A DNA stretch of 64,000 nt from Simmondsia chinensis. Its lineage: Eukaryota > Streptophyta > Magnoliopsida > Caryophyllales > Simmondsiaceae. The stretch is from contig JAGTTD010000025.1 in assembly GCA_018398585.1 (NCBI GenBank), forward strand, positions 13,893,578-13,957,577. Direction: 5' to 3'. A model generated the notes under the pieces. That model worked only from the letters and a program-made list of their open reading frames with translations, was not told where the DNA came from and did not search any database. Positions 22,768-31,560 of this stretch are shown piece by piece (positions within the stretch are counted from its first letter, which is position 1; each line of letters starts with the position of its first letter). A program made the translations under genes and the position numbers.

Positions 22768-23375
22768 TGTCATGGTCATGACCCCTTTTGTTTTCCTTGA
22801 CATTGTCTAGATATCAAGCAGGTTGTCCGTGGTCTGTGTCGGGGTCGAGTGTCAAGCTGTCCCAGGTCGCTGCCCAGGTCCGGGCTGTCGCGTGCCTTGA
22901 CAATGTCATGACAAGGTCTTGGTCGCTGCCTTCCCGTGTCCAGTCCAGTGCCAGTGCCGTGTCCCAGTCGCGGGCGCCATGTCCCAGTGCCGTGCGCCAG
23001 TCCCGTGTCAGCTGCATCCCCAGCCTCCTTCCCAGGGCCGTGCCGCACCTGAGCCGTGCCTAGGCGCGCCTTGCCAGCTGTACTAGCCGTTGGAGGTTAG
23101 GCGCTCCCCTAGCCGTTGGGAGCTTAGGTTTATTTTGTAATTTGGGCATTTGATGTAATTTTCTATAAATAGCCTTGTATTCTAAATTTGTATTCATTCA
23201 TTCAAAACAATTAATAAAGATTACTACTTTTCTCATCTAATCTCTCTAGTTTCTCATCTTCTCAATTCTATTTCTTTTCTCATCTCAACTCTCTTTCTTT
23301 CTTTCTCATCTAACACTTTTCAAGATTTGGGCCTAGGACTTCATCTTGGGCCGTCACAATCTCAAGATTGTGACA
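22768..23375 (+). repeat. C1 5' LTR
   Basis: 608 bp, TGTCATGGTCATGACC to GATTGTGACA. The first 300 bases are GC-rich, with short imperfect repeats of a GTGCCGTGTCCCAGT-like motif. A TATA box (TATAAATA) is at 23164-23171, an AATAAA at about 23213, and the last 150 bases are CT-rich. Confidence 0.95.
23164..23171 (+). promoter_or_regulatory. TATA box in C1 5' LTR
   Basis: TATAAATA, preserved in both LTRs (28539-28546 in the 3' copy), about 210 bases before the LTR end. Fits a pol II start for the genomic RNA. Confidence 0.65.
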
Positions 23376-23378
23376 AAT

Positions 23379-23390
23379 TGGTATCAGAGC
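23379..23390 (+). other. C1 primer binding site (initiator tRNA-Met)
   Basis: TGGTATCAGAGC, three bases after the 5' LTR, is the exact complement of the plant initiator tRNA-Met 3' end. Confidence 0.95.
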
Positions 23391-23435
23391 AACTACGATC
23401 GTGCAAAACTGGCTGTCACGCGCAACGCCCGCAAC

Positions 23436-24593
23436 ATGTCTTCATCTGAGGAGACCGCCGAATCTCAAGAACGGCATTCATCACTTGAAAGAAGACTTGA
23501 TAGAATTGATGCCTTGATCCGTGACCAAAGTGTGTCAAACGAAGGATTAAGGGGAACGGTGGATCGCCTAGCAAATCAGGTCGAAAGTTTTGGACAAGGC
23601 CAACGTGATTTTCAAGAAAATCAATGTAAGATTCAAGAAGACCCTCGTTCACTTCAAGAAACCGTAGCATCCTTGGCCGAGTCGGTACGTTCTATGGCAA
23701 TTCCGAAAAGGTGTCCCGAAACTGTGCCAGAAATTGCAACACAAGATCAGGTGGATTCGGGCAACTATATTCATATTGGAGGATCCGGACTTATACCACC
23801 ACCACCACCACCACCACGCCGTGCCCATGATCAAAGACCTCACCCCCGCTCCGAGGATGGGGAACATAGTGGTAATACCGTGAGTGCTCGTTCTTGTTCC
23901 GCCCATTATAACCCTAAACTTGATTTTTCAAAATTTGATGGCAAGAACCCAAGACTTTGGATCCGCAAGTGTATGAAATACTTCCGTTCGTATCAAGTCC
24001 CAATGGATGAGTGGGTTGCTTTGGCATCCTCGCACTTGCATGATTATGGGGATATTTGGTTTCATGCCTTGGAACTACGAAACCCCGTCATGCCTTGGCA
24101 ATTTTTTGTGGACGAACTTTGCAAAAGATTTGGTGACAAGTCCATGCAAGATGTCGTCGAACAATTCAACAAGACCGTGCAATTGGGTTCCGTGGAGGAA
24201 TACGAAGTACATTTCGAGGAATTGCGGAGTTGGATGATGATCTACCATCCTACTTTGAGCGATTCTTATTTTGTGTCCAGTTTTATTGGTGGGTTAAAGC
24301 CCGCCATACGCACAGCCGTCAAGGCCAACAGGCCTACGGAAATGAGTTACGCCATTGAGCAAGCCAAGTTGCAAGAAATCACCATGGCCGAAATAAACAA
24401 GGCCACGGGTACCAGGCCTGGTTTCAGCCGTGCCTCGTCAGGATCCAGACCAGCCTCCTCCTACAGATCCGGTCCAGGCGCGTCCTACCAGGGCCCAGGC
24501 CAGTCCCAGGCGCCCGTGTCCCAGGGCGCCCCAGCACAGGCCGCGCCAGTGCAGTCTTCTGCCTCCAACGCTCCCAGGCGTGAACCCGGATAG
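23436..24593 (+). pseudogene. C1 gag, ended by an in-frame TAG
   Basis: The start is chosen at the ATG at 23436 (MSSSEETAESQERHSS), the first after the primer site; the frame itself is open back into the LTR. A coiled-coil-like N-terminal part (LERRLDRIDALIRDQ) is followed by a poly-Pro run and the capsid domain (LDFSKFDGKNPRLWIRKCMK, VEEYEVHFEELRSWM, SSFIGGLKPAIRTAVK). A Pro/Ala/Ser-rich tail ends in TAG at 24591-24593. The next codons, in the same frame, are the CCHC zinc knuckle (CFRCQERYYPGHVCK), so the stop cuts Gag off just before its RNA-binding motif. It is a point lesion, not a frameshift. A programmed readthrough site is possible but unlikely at this place. Confidence 0.9.
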
Positions 24594-27500
24594 TGTTTCA
24601 GGTGCCAGGAACGTTACTATCCCGGGCACGTGTGCAAGAACAAGCAGCTGCAATGTATGGAAGGTCAAGAAGCCCAAGACAGGGATGAAGAGGACTTAGT
24701 TGACATTGAGGAAGAGATCCCTCAAGAGGACGGTGACGGTGCTATGGAGATCTCTTTGAATGCCCTGTCGGGGCGCATTACACACAACACACTAAGGTTG
24801 AAAGGCTCCATTAAGAAAAGGTCCCTTACAATCCTAGTGGATAGTGGGAGCACCAATGGCTTCCCTGATTCAAGAGTCGTCAACGAACTCAGGCTCGAGA
24901 CCGTTCCGACCATAGTAATGACTGTCACCGTTGCAAACGGTGAGAACTTGACGAGTTACCAAAAGTGCCCGAGTCTCAAGTGGAAGGTGCAAGGCCACAC
25001 ATTCTCGGACGACTTGCGGGTGCTTGACCTTAGAGGTAGCGACATGGTTCTTGGAGTCGATTGGCTCCAAAGGTATGGACCCTTTACCTTTGATTTTACA
25101 AACCTTAAATTTTCTTGTGTTAAGGATGGTAAGGCAATACATTTGCAAGGCACTTCTGATAATGCTGCCTTACACGCTATGTCTGAAAAAAGTCTTGCCC
25201 GGTTTATTAAAAAGAAAGTTAATTGTGTTGTTGGTCACTTATTTTTGGCTATAGGTAGTGAGGAACAACAACCTTATGTCCATTCCGACCTACGGCCGGT
25301 CCTTGAGAACTATAGTGATGTTTTTACTGTCCCTAGGTCGCTTCCCCCCAACCGTACCCATGACCACGCTATACCCACCCATCCCAATGTTAAGCCCATA
25401 CATATTAGACCTTACCGATATCCCCATAGTCAAAAGAACGAGATAGAAAAGCAAGTTAAGGAGATGTTGTCTTCTTCTATAATTCGCCCTAGCCGTAGCC
25501 CTTTCACCTCTCCTGTGCTTCTAGTTCGCAAGAAGGATGGTACCTATCGTTTTTGTGTCGACTATCGTCAACTTAATAGTATAACAATTCGGGACCAATT
25601 TCCCATTCCTGTTATTGACGATTTGCTTGACGAGTTGCGTGGAGCATATGTGTTTTCCAAAATAGATCTTAGGGCAGGTTACCATCAAATTAGGTTTCGT
25701 GAAGAAGACATTCCCAAAACAGCATTTCGCACCCACCATGGGCACTACGAGTTTAAGGTCATGCCGTTTGGTCTTACCAATGCACCGGCCACTTTTCAGG
25801 CGCTCATGAATGAGGTTTTCTCTTCTTTTCTCCGTAAATTTGTCCTCGTTTTCTTTGATGATATCCTGGTTTATAGTCCGTGTATGTCCTCTCATGTTGT
25901 GCATCTTGGTACGGTCCTTGACACTTTGCATGCTAATGAGTTGTATGCTAAAATGAGCAAGTGTGTCTTTGGTATTGATCATGTCGAATATCTTGGCCAC
26001 ACAATTAGTCCACAAGGGGTAGCAACGGACCCTAGCAAGGTTGACGCTATGACCTCTTGGCCTCAACCACAAAGCATAAAGAGCCTTCGGGGATTTTTAG
26101 GCCTCACAGGTTACTATCGCAAGTTTATCAAGGGGTTTGGGACGATTAGTAAACCGTTGACTAGCCTCCTTTCCAAAGGAGCATTCCATTGGAATGCGGA
26201 TGCTCAACGTGCTTTTGAGACTCACAAGCACGCTATGGTGTCGGCACCGGTCCTAGCTCTTCCCGACTTTACCAAGCCTTTCGTACTTGAGACGGACGCT
26301 TGTGGAGTTGGCATTGGGGCCGTCCTTAGTCAAGACGGGCGACCCTTGGCCTACCTTAGCCAGGCTTTAGGACCTCACCAATTGGGTTTGTCTATTTATG
26401 AGAAGGAGCTTATGGCGGTTTTGATGGCTGTGGCCAAGTGGTGACACTACTTGCTAGATCATCATTTTATCATTAAAACCGACCACTCTAGTCTTAGATT
26501 CCTCTTGGACCAACGTATAACTACACAACTTCAACAAAAAGGAATGTCCGAGCTCATGGGTTTAAGTTATCGTATCTTGTATCGTAAGGGCCTTGAGAAT
26601 AAGGCGGCTAATGCCTTGTCTAGGCGTGATGAAGAGGTAGAATTTGGTTCTTGTTCAGTTTTAACAACGGTAGTTCCTTAATGGGTCCGTGAGGTCGAAG
26701 CTAGTTATGAAGCTAATGCTCAGGCCTTGGGCCTTATCACACGGGCTACCCTTGATCCTAAAGGACAGGGGCCCTATTCATTCCATGGTGGTGTCCTAAG
26801 TTACAAGGACCGTGTCTATGTGGGTGAGCATACGGACCTCCGTCAACGGCTCATGCACGCTTTGCATGACTCCCCCATTGGCGGCCATTCCGGTCTCCAT
26901 GGGTCCCTTATTCGTGCTAAACGTCTTTTCTTTTGGCCTAACATGAAGTCGAGCTTTCGTGAGTGGATTTCTAGGTGTGATGTTTGTCAGCGCACCAAGG
27001 CTGAGCACGTTCCCTACCCCGGCCTCCTTCAGCCGCTTCCTATACCGTCCCAAGCTCGGGAGAGCGTAAGCCTTGACTTTGTTGAGGGGTTGCCTAAGTC
27101 CTTGGGTAAGGATACGATTTTGGTTATTGTTGATCGTCTTACTAAGTATGCAAATTTTATTTCGTTATCGCATCCTTTCACGGCTTCTAAGGTGGTCCAA
27201 CTTTTCCTTGATAATATTTACCGTTTACATGGGCTCCCTAAAAGCATTATATCGGATCGGGATGGCACCTTCCAAAGCCTATTTTGGAGGGAACTTTTTC
27301 GATTGGCGGGCGTGAGGCTCAACATGAGTACCTCCTACCACCCCCAATCCGACGGCCAAACCGAGAGAGTAAATCAGTGCTTGGAAAATTACCTCCGTTC
27401 TATGGCCTTAAACAAACCGAAGGCTTGGGCTCAGTGGCTAGCGTTAGCGGAATTTTGGTATAACACTAACTACCACACCTCTATTAAGTCTACACCATTC

Positions 27501-28106
27501 CTTGCTTTGTACGGCTATGAACCTCAGTTGTTGGCTCTTGATTACCCTTGTGTGTCCTCATCCCCCGGGGTCGAGACCTTGGTTCGTGATAGGCAAACTA
27601 TGACCAACCTATTAAAAGAGAACTTAGTCGAGGCCCAGCATCGTTACAAGCAACAGGCCGACTTGCATCGGACGGAGAGTGAGTTTCATGTAGGCGATTA
27701 CGTGCATTTAAAATTCCAACCGTATCGCCAAACCTCTGTTGCTATGAGGCGTAACCTCAAGCTCGCCCCTCGCTATTATGGTCCGTATAGGGTCCTAGCT
27801 AGGGTTGGTCAGGTTGCTTATAGGTTGGATTTACCTACCGATTCAAAAATTCATCCTGTTTTTCACGTGTCTCGTCTTAAGAAAAAAATAGGTGATAATG
27901 TGGTGGCCAGTATTTCCTTGCCTCGGTGTGACCCGGATGGCCACCCCGAGGTTCGCCCCCTCAAGGTACTCAAGAGACGTACTCTTTCGCACCGTGGCAA
28001 GAAGCACACCCAGGTTCTAGTACAATGGGAGAACATGCCTCCGGACGCCACGACTTGGGAGGATTGGACCTTCATCAACCGCCAGTTTCCGGACTTCAAT
28101 CCTTGA
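24594..28106 (+). pseudogene. C1 pol (zinc knuckle, PR, RT, RNase H, INT, chromodomain) with two stops
   Basis: Same frame as gag. Domains in order: zinc knuckle; protease (VDSGSTNGFPDSRVV, about 24837); RT (KKDGTYRFCVDYRQLNSI, SKIDLRAGYHQIR, FFDDILVYS at about 25855); RNase H (ETDACGVGIGAVLSQD, YEKELMAVLMAVAKW); integrase zinc region (HDSPIGGHSGLHG, CDVCQRTKAEH); integrase core with Asp (SLDFVEG), Asp (ISDRDGTFQ) and Glu (GQTERVN); a YYGPYRVLARVGQ (GPF/Y-like) block; and a chromodomain (VLVQWENMPPDATTWEDWTF, about 28015). Stops occur at 26442-26444 (TGA where RNase H usually has Arg: KW-stop-HYLL) and 26679-26681 (TAA between RNase H and integrase). All catalytic residues I can identify remain. 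The chromodomain would steer insertion to particular chromatin. Confidence 0.93.
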
Positions 28107-28124
28107 GGGCAAGGATTGGCTTTT

Positions 28125-28139
28125 AGGGGGGGGGGGGGG
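28125..28139 (+). other. C1 polypurine tract
   Basis: A followed by 14 G, three bases before the 3' LTR. Primes plus-strand DNA. Confidence 0.85.
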
Positions 28140-28142
28140 TAT

Positions 28143-28750
28143 TTTCATGGTCATGACCCCTTTTGTTTTCCTTGACATTGTCTAGATATCAAGCAGGTTG
28201 TCTGTGGTCCGTGTCGAGGTCGATTGTCAAGCTGTCCCAGGTCGCTGCCCAGGTCCGAGCTGTCACGTGCCTTGACAATGTCATGACAAGGTCTTGGTCG
28301 CTGCCTTCCCGTGTCCCGTCCAGTGCCAGTGCCGTGTCCCAGTCCCGGGCGCCGTGTCCCAGTGCCGTGCGCCAGTCCCGTGTCAGCTGCGTCCCCAGCC
28401 TCCTTCCCAAGGCCGTGCCGCACCTGAGCAGTGCCTAGGCGCGCCTTGCCAGCTGTACTAGCCGTTGGAGGTTAGGCGCTCCCCTAGCTGTTGGGAGCTT
28501 AGGTTTATTTTGTAATTTGGGCATTTGATGTAATTTTCTATAAATAGCCTTGTATTCTAAATTTGTATTCATTCATTCAAAACAATTAATAAAGATCACT
28601 ACTTTTCTCATCTAATCTCTCTATTTTCTCATCTTCTCAATTCTATTTCTTTTCTCATCTCAACTCTCTTTCTTTCTTTCTCATCTAACTCTTTTCAAGA
28701 TTTGGGCCTAGGACTTCATCTTGGGCCGTCACAATCTCAAGATTGTGACA
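28143..28750 (+). repeat. C1 3' LTR
   Basis: 608 bp, same length as the 5' copy. Its first two bases are TT rather than TG. A TATA box is at 28539-28546. Followed directly by the GAAAT target duplication at 28751-28755. Confidence 0.95.
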
Positions 28751-28755
28751 GAAAT
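28751..28755. repeat. Target site duplication of C1 (right)
   Basis: GAAAT, identical to 22763-22767. Confidence 0.93.
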
Positions 28756-29064
28756 TAACCTGCCCCTAGAAGCTCTTAAGTTCGTTTTCAATTGAAGGCG
28801 GCTTGGCAACCTCGATGGGCTTGGCCTTATTGATATGTACCTCAATGCCCCTTTGGTGTACAAGAAAGCCTAGAATGTTTCCAACTTGTACACCAAAAGC
28901 GCATTTTAATGGATTCATCTTAAGGTTGTGGGCTCTCATTCTAAGAAACGCACCCTCAAGTCCTCCAAGTGTTTAACATGGGATTTTGATTTCACCACAA
29001 TGTCATCTATATAGACTTCCATGGTCTTACCAATGAGGTTATAAAAAATCATGTTCATGGCTCT

Positions 29065-29076
29065 TTGTTAGGTGGC
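29065..29076. repeat. SINE target duplication (3' side of the SINE)
   Basis: TTGTTAGGTGGC on the plus strand; its partner TTGATAGGTAGC at 29336-29347 differs at two of twelve positions. Both correspond to the same codons of the Y RT (AT-x-Q). Confidence 0.85.
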
Positions 29077-29335
29077 ACCAACAACAACAACAATAGACCC
29101 AGCGTCTCAAGGGCTCCCGTATAAGCGGGGTCTGGAAGGGGTGGATGTTCGCAGCCTTACCCCTTTAGGGTGTAACCCCACCGAGAGGCTGTTTTTGAGG
29201 ATCCCCCAACCTTATAGGGTTGGCAACATGAGGACTTCCTAAAAGGTCACCCATCTTGGTACTACTCTCGCCCAAACAAGATTAACTTTGGAGTTCTAAT
29301 GGGATCCAATGTCTTAGTGCGTTGTAAATGAACCC
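29077..29335 (-). mobile_element. SINE with 5S rRNA-derived head and Au-like (Angio-domain) tail
   Basis: 259 bp on the minus strand inside the RT of Y. The first about 120 bases (29335-29216) match plant 5S rRNA from its first base to its end. The rest (29215-29077) contains AAACAGCCTCTCGGTGGGGT, GGGGTAAGGCTGCGAACAT and CCAGACCCCGCTTATACGGG, the conserved 3' region seen in Au-like plant SINEs, and ends in (TTG)4. Twelve-bp near-identical flanks mark a target duplication, as expected for LINE-assisted insertion. Transcription would be by pol III from the internal 5S promoter. Copies are non-coding. The 5S match and the tail are read directly from memory of these families, not from a search. 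Confidence 0.88.
29216..29335 (-). ncRNA. 5S rRNA-like domain of the SINE (not a functional 5S gene)
   Basis: Minus strand: starts GGGTTCATTTACAACGCACTAA and continues GGATCCCATTAGAACTCC, then the internal promoter region TTGGGCGAGAGTAGTACCAA, GATGGGTGACC and GGAAGTCCTCATGTTG, collinear with plant 5S rRNA over about 120 bases. The box C part (29245-29273) is nearly unchanged. It is not a 5S gene: there is no T-run terminator at its end, it is single, and it is fused to a SINE tail. Confidence 0.85.
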
Positions 29336-29347
29336 TTGATAGGTAGC
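29336..29347. repeat. SINE target duplication (5' side of the SINE)
   Basis: TTGATAGGTAGC, partner of 29065-29076 with two differences; directly abuts the first base of the 5S-like head. Confidence 0.85.
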
Positions 29348-29778
29348 GTTAGCATTCTTCAAACTAAAAGGCATGGCTACCCATTCAAACGCCCCTATTG
29401 ACCTAAGACATCTGTATGCCGTCTTGTGGGTATACTCTGAAGCTATCATAACTCGATAATACCCACAGTGAGCATCCATGAAGGACAAAACCTCATGCCT
29501 CGAGGTTGAGTCAATGAGCACATTAGCAATAGGCATTGGGTACTCGTCCTTTAGGGTGGCTGCATTAAGATCACCAAAATCAACACATACCCTAATTTTG
29601 CCATTATTTTTAATGACATGGACAATATTAGCCAGCCGCACAACATACCTTGTAGTTCTAACGAATTTGGTCTTTAGAAGTGAATTCAATTTCTTTCGTA
29701 ACCAAGCCAATTACTTCCTGGGACATCATTCTTTGACCTTGAATGATGGGCTTTGAGCCTAACTTGATAGAAGTCTAT

Positions 29779-30177
29779 GTTATGATTCATTAGATTTTAA
29801 GTTGTAATTTTTGGTTGTATGGCGGTATTGTCTCCATTGTGGTGTTGGTCATGTATTCAAATGTTAGTTAGGTGGTTTGGCACCTTGGGGAGGTCGGTTA
29901 GTGGTCAATCAGTTCAAAAGTGGCGGATGCTGGTTTTGGCGCCAAAAGCAGTTAAGAGTCAGTTTGGTTGGGTTTGTTTGATTCATTGTATCCGATCTTG
30001 TATAAATGGGCTCAAAGCTTGTAATTTCTTCATTCAATCAATACAACTCAGATTTTCCTTTGGAATTTCTCTCTCTTACCTCATCTCCTTTTCTATTTCT
30101 CATCCCCTTTTACTTCTCTTCTCATCTTAACTCTTCCTTCTACAAGGTTAGCTTTCAATTTGAATTGGAAGCTAACA
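29779..30177 (+). repeat. C2 5' LTR
   Basis: 399 bp, TGTTATGATTCATTAG to TTGGAAGCTAACA, with TGTTA...TAACA ends. A TATAAATG-like motif lies at about 30001. The last 100 bases are CT-rich and very similar to the matching part of the C3 LTR. Confidence 0.88.
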
Positions 30178-30179
30178 AT

Positions 30180-30191
30180 TGTTATCAGAGC
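30180..30191 (+). other. C2 primer binding site
   Basis: TGTTATCAGAGC, one mismatch to the initiator tRNA-Met complement TGGTATCAGAGC, two bases after the LTR end. Confidence 0.88.
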
Positions 30192-30242
30192 TAGTTCAAG
30201 CAATCAATTGACTGATTGAGGCTGGCAAAATCAAAGAAAATC

Positions 30243-31560
30243 ATGACCGATGGTATAAGAACTAGATCCGGAGCTTGTGGTGCAAATGTGCAGGATCCGG
30301 GAGTGACTTAGGCAACGGTTGTTGCTGGTGTAGATGCATCGACCGGACCTCAGAAAATTACTTCTGATCAGATTCAGGATTTGCGCAATCAGTTCAATCA
30401 AAAGTTTGATATCAGTGACAGCAATATCGCAAAGCTTGATCAATTGATAAAAATGCAGCAGGCACTTCTGGAGAGGGATGCGAATAAGGAAGATCGACTA
30501 CAACAAATTGAGGTAAAGCTTGTGCAATTGTAAAATCAGGTTAATGAGCAAGGAGAATCTTCAGTTAATGCAATCCTTAAGCCAGCTAGTCAGATCTTTC
30601 AACCTGTTCAAGCGGATCAACGGCAAAATAATGTTGACAGAGCTGAAGGTCCGGTTAGGACTCGGGGAAAATCTCCAATGTTACAATCTGATGCAGGACC
30701 TTCAATTCACATCTGACCAGCTGAGAATCAACCTACATAACCTGAAATTGCTGCAGAAAATCAGGATCATGCCTTAGGACAAGCTCATTACAGATCGAAT
30801 GGCTTGAACGCAGATTACAACTCCAGGCAGCAGAATTCTGTTTTGCTTCACAAAATTGCAGATGATGAGCTCGAGCATCCAGATAGACCTCCTGATCGAC
30901 AATTTCAGCATAGATCAGGGAGTAATGACAACTCATATGGTGGCAGGAGTGGTACTTACAGGCAGCCAAGAGTGGAGATAGATCTTTTTGATGGTAAACA
31001 ACCGGAATCTTGGTTCAGAAGATGTGATCGATATTTTCAGTATTATAACATACACGAAGATGAAAAGCTTCAGCTAGCTGCAGTACATTTACATGGTGAT
31101 CATGAGGTATGGTATTATAGTTTGTTGAAGAGCAAACCTAATCTTTCTTGGGGCCAATTTGTAGAAGAAATGTGTGAACGATATGGAGAAGATGAGTAAA
31201 TTGATGTTGTGGATAGCTTTAACAAGTTGTCCCAAACCTCAACCGTGAGGGAGTATATGATCAGATTTGAGAATTTATGAGCTAATTTGTTGTTAGTCCT
31301 ATCCATTGCACCGGGTGATGCAGAATCCTATTATGTCTCTTATTTTGTGAGTGGATTGAAGCCAAGGATCAAGAATATGGTGAAAGCCATTGGTCCTAAG
31401 ACATTGTCTAGTGCTTACAACAAGGCGAAATTAATTGAAGCTACCTTAGTTCAGGCAACTGATAAGAACAAGTTCAAAGGCAATTATTCTAGACCGCATC
31501 AGAAAGAGCAATCAGGCTCCAGATTCAAGCACGCTGTTGACAAGAGTTCAGTGAGGCTAT
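30243..31560 (+). pseudogene. C2 gag, several in-frame stops
   Basis: ATG at 30243 (MTDGIRTRSGACGANVQDPG), then stops in the same frame at 30309, 30531, 30714, 30747, 31197 and about 31278. Between them are a coiled-coil-like N-terminus (QFNQKFDISDSNIAKLDQLI), the capsid domain (VEIDLFDGKQPESWFRRCDR, YYSLLKSKPNLSWGQFVEEM) and YVSYFVSGLKPRIKNMVKAI. The zinc knuckle (CFRCNQPYQLGHRCK) follows from about 31560. I see no frameshift, so nearly all damage is by point mutation. The length and order match the C1 Gag. Confidence 0.85.

Larger units (their letters stand above)
22768..28750 (+). mobile_element. Complete chromovirus (Ty3/gypsy) C1, probably Reina-like
   Basis: 5983 bp with two 608-bp LTRs, a primer site complementary to initiator tRNA-Met, a single gag-pol frame from 23436 to 28106 with a C-terminal chromodomain, a polypurine tract (28125-28139) and an exact 5-bp target duplication. 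LTRs begin TGTCA and end TGACA. By my hand alignment the LTRs differ at about 17 positions with no gaps, so insertion was fairly recent compared with everything around it. The only coding lesions are three in-frame stops. It is nested in element Y. The chromodomain assigns it to chromoviruses; the Reina assignment is from general resemblance. Confidence 0.95.
20484..29778 (-). mobile_element. Tat-type Ty3/gypsy element Y, truncated and interrupted
   Basis: Minus-strand remnant covering RT (29778-28756), RNase H, second RNase H and integrase (to 20484). Gag, protease and LTRs are absent. It is interrupted by chromovirus C1 (22768-28750, with a GAAAT duplication) and by a SINE (29077-29335). 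The RT starts at GSKPIIQGQRMMSQEVIGLV next to the C2 LTR, and the integrase end is cut by the 20306-20483 LTR fragment. It is very similar in order and motifs to X and Z, in the opposite direction to X around it. Confidence 0.8.
28756..29778 (-). pseudogene. Y reverse transcriptase core, split by a SINE
   Basis: The frame 29710-29282 (minus) gives RYVVRLANIVHVIKNNGKIR, VCVDFGDLNAATLKDEYPMP, LSFMDAHCGYYRVMIA and FEWVAMPFSLKNANATYQG. After ATYQ the frame enters the SINE. On its other side (29064 downwards) the RT resumes with QRAMNMIF and then VYIDDIVVKSK (about 29020-28990). Both catalytic motifs (FMDA, YIDD) are present. The residues flanking the SINE (NATYQ / AT-stop-QRAMN) show the duplicated target. 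Confidence 0.85.

Noticed and set aside
22776..23063. Open frames inside the C1 LTRs on both strands (also 28151-28438)
   Set aside because: GC-rich repeat sequence keeps frames open by chance; both LTRs carry them and they match no domain.
23649..23906. Minus-strand frames over C1 gag and pol (for example 25521-26072)
   Set aside because: They are shadows of the clearly coding plus-strand frame with no recognisable domain.
29216..29335. A genuine 5S rRNA gene
   Set aside because: Single copy, diverged, no terminal T-run, fused to a SINE tail and bounded by a target duplication; it is SINE sequence.
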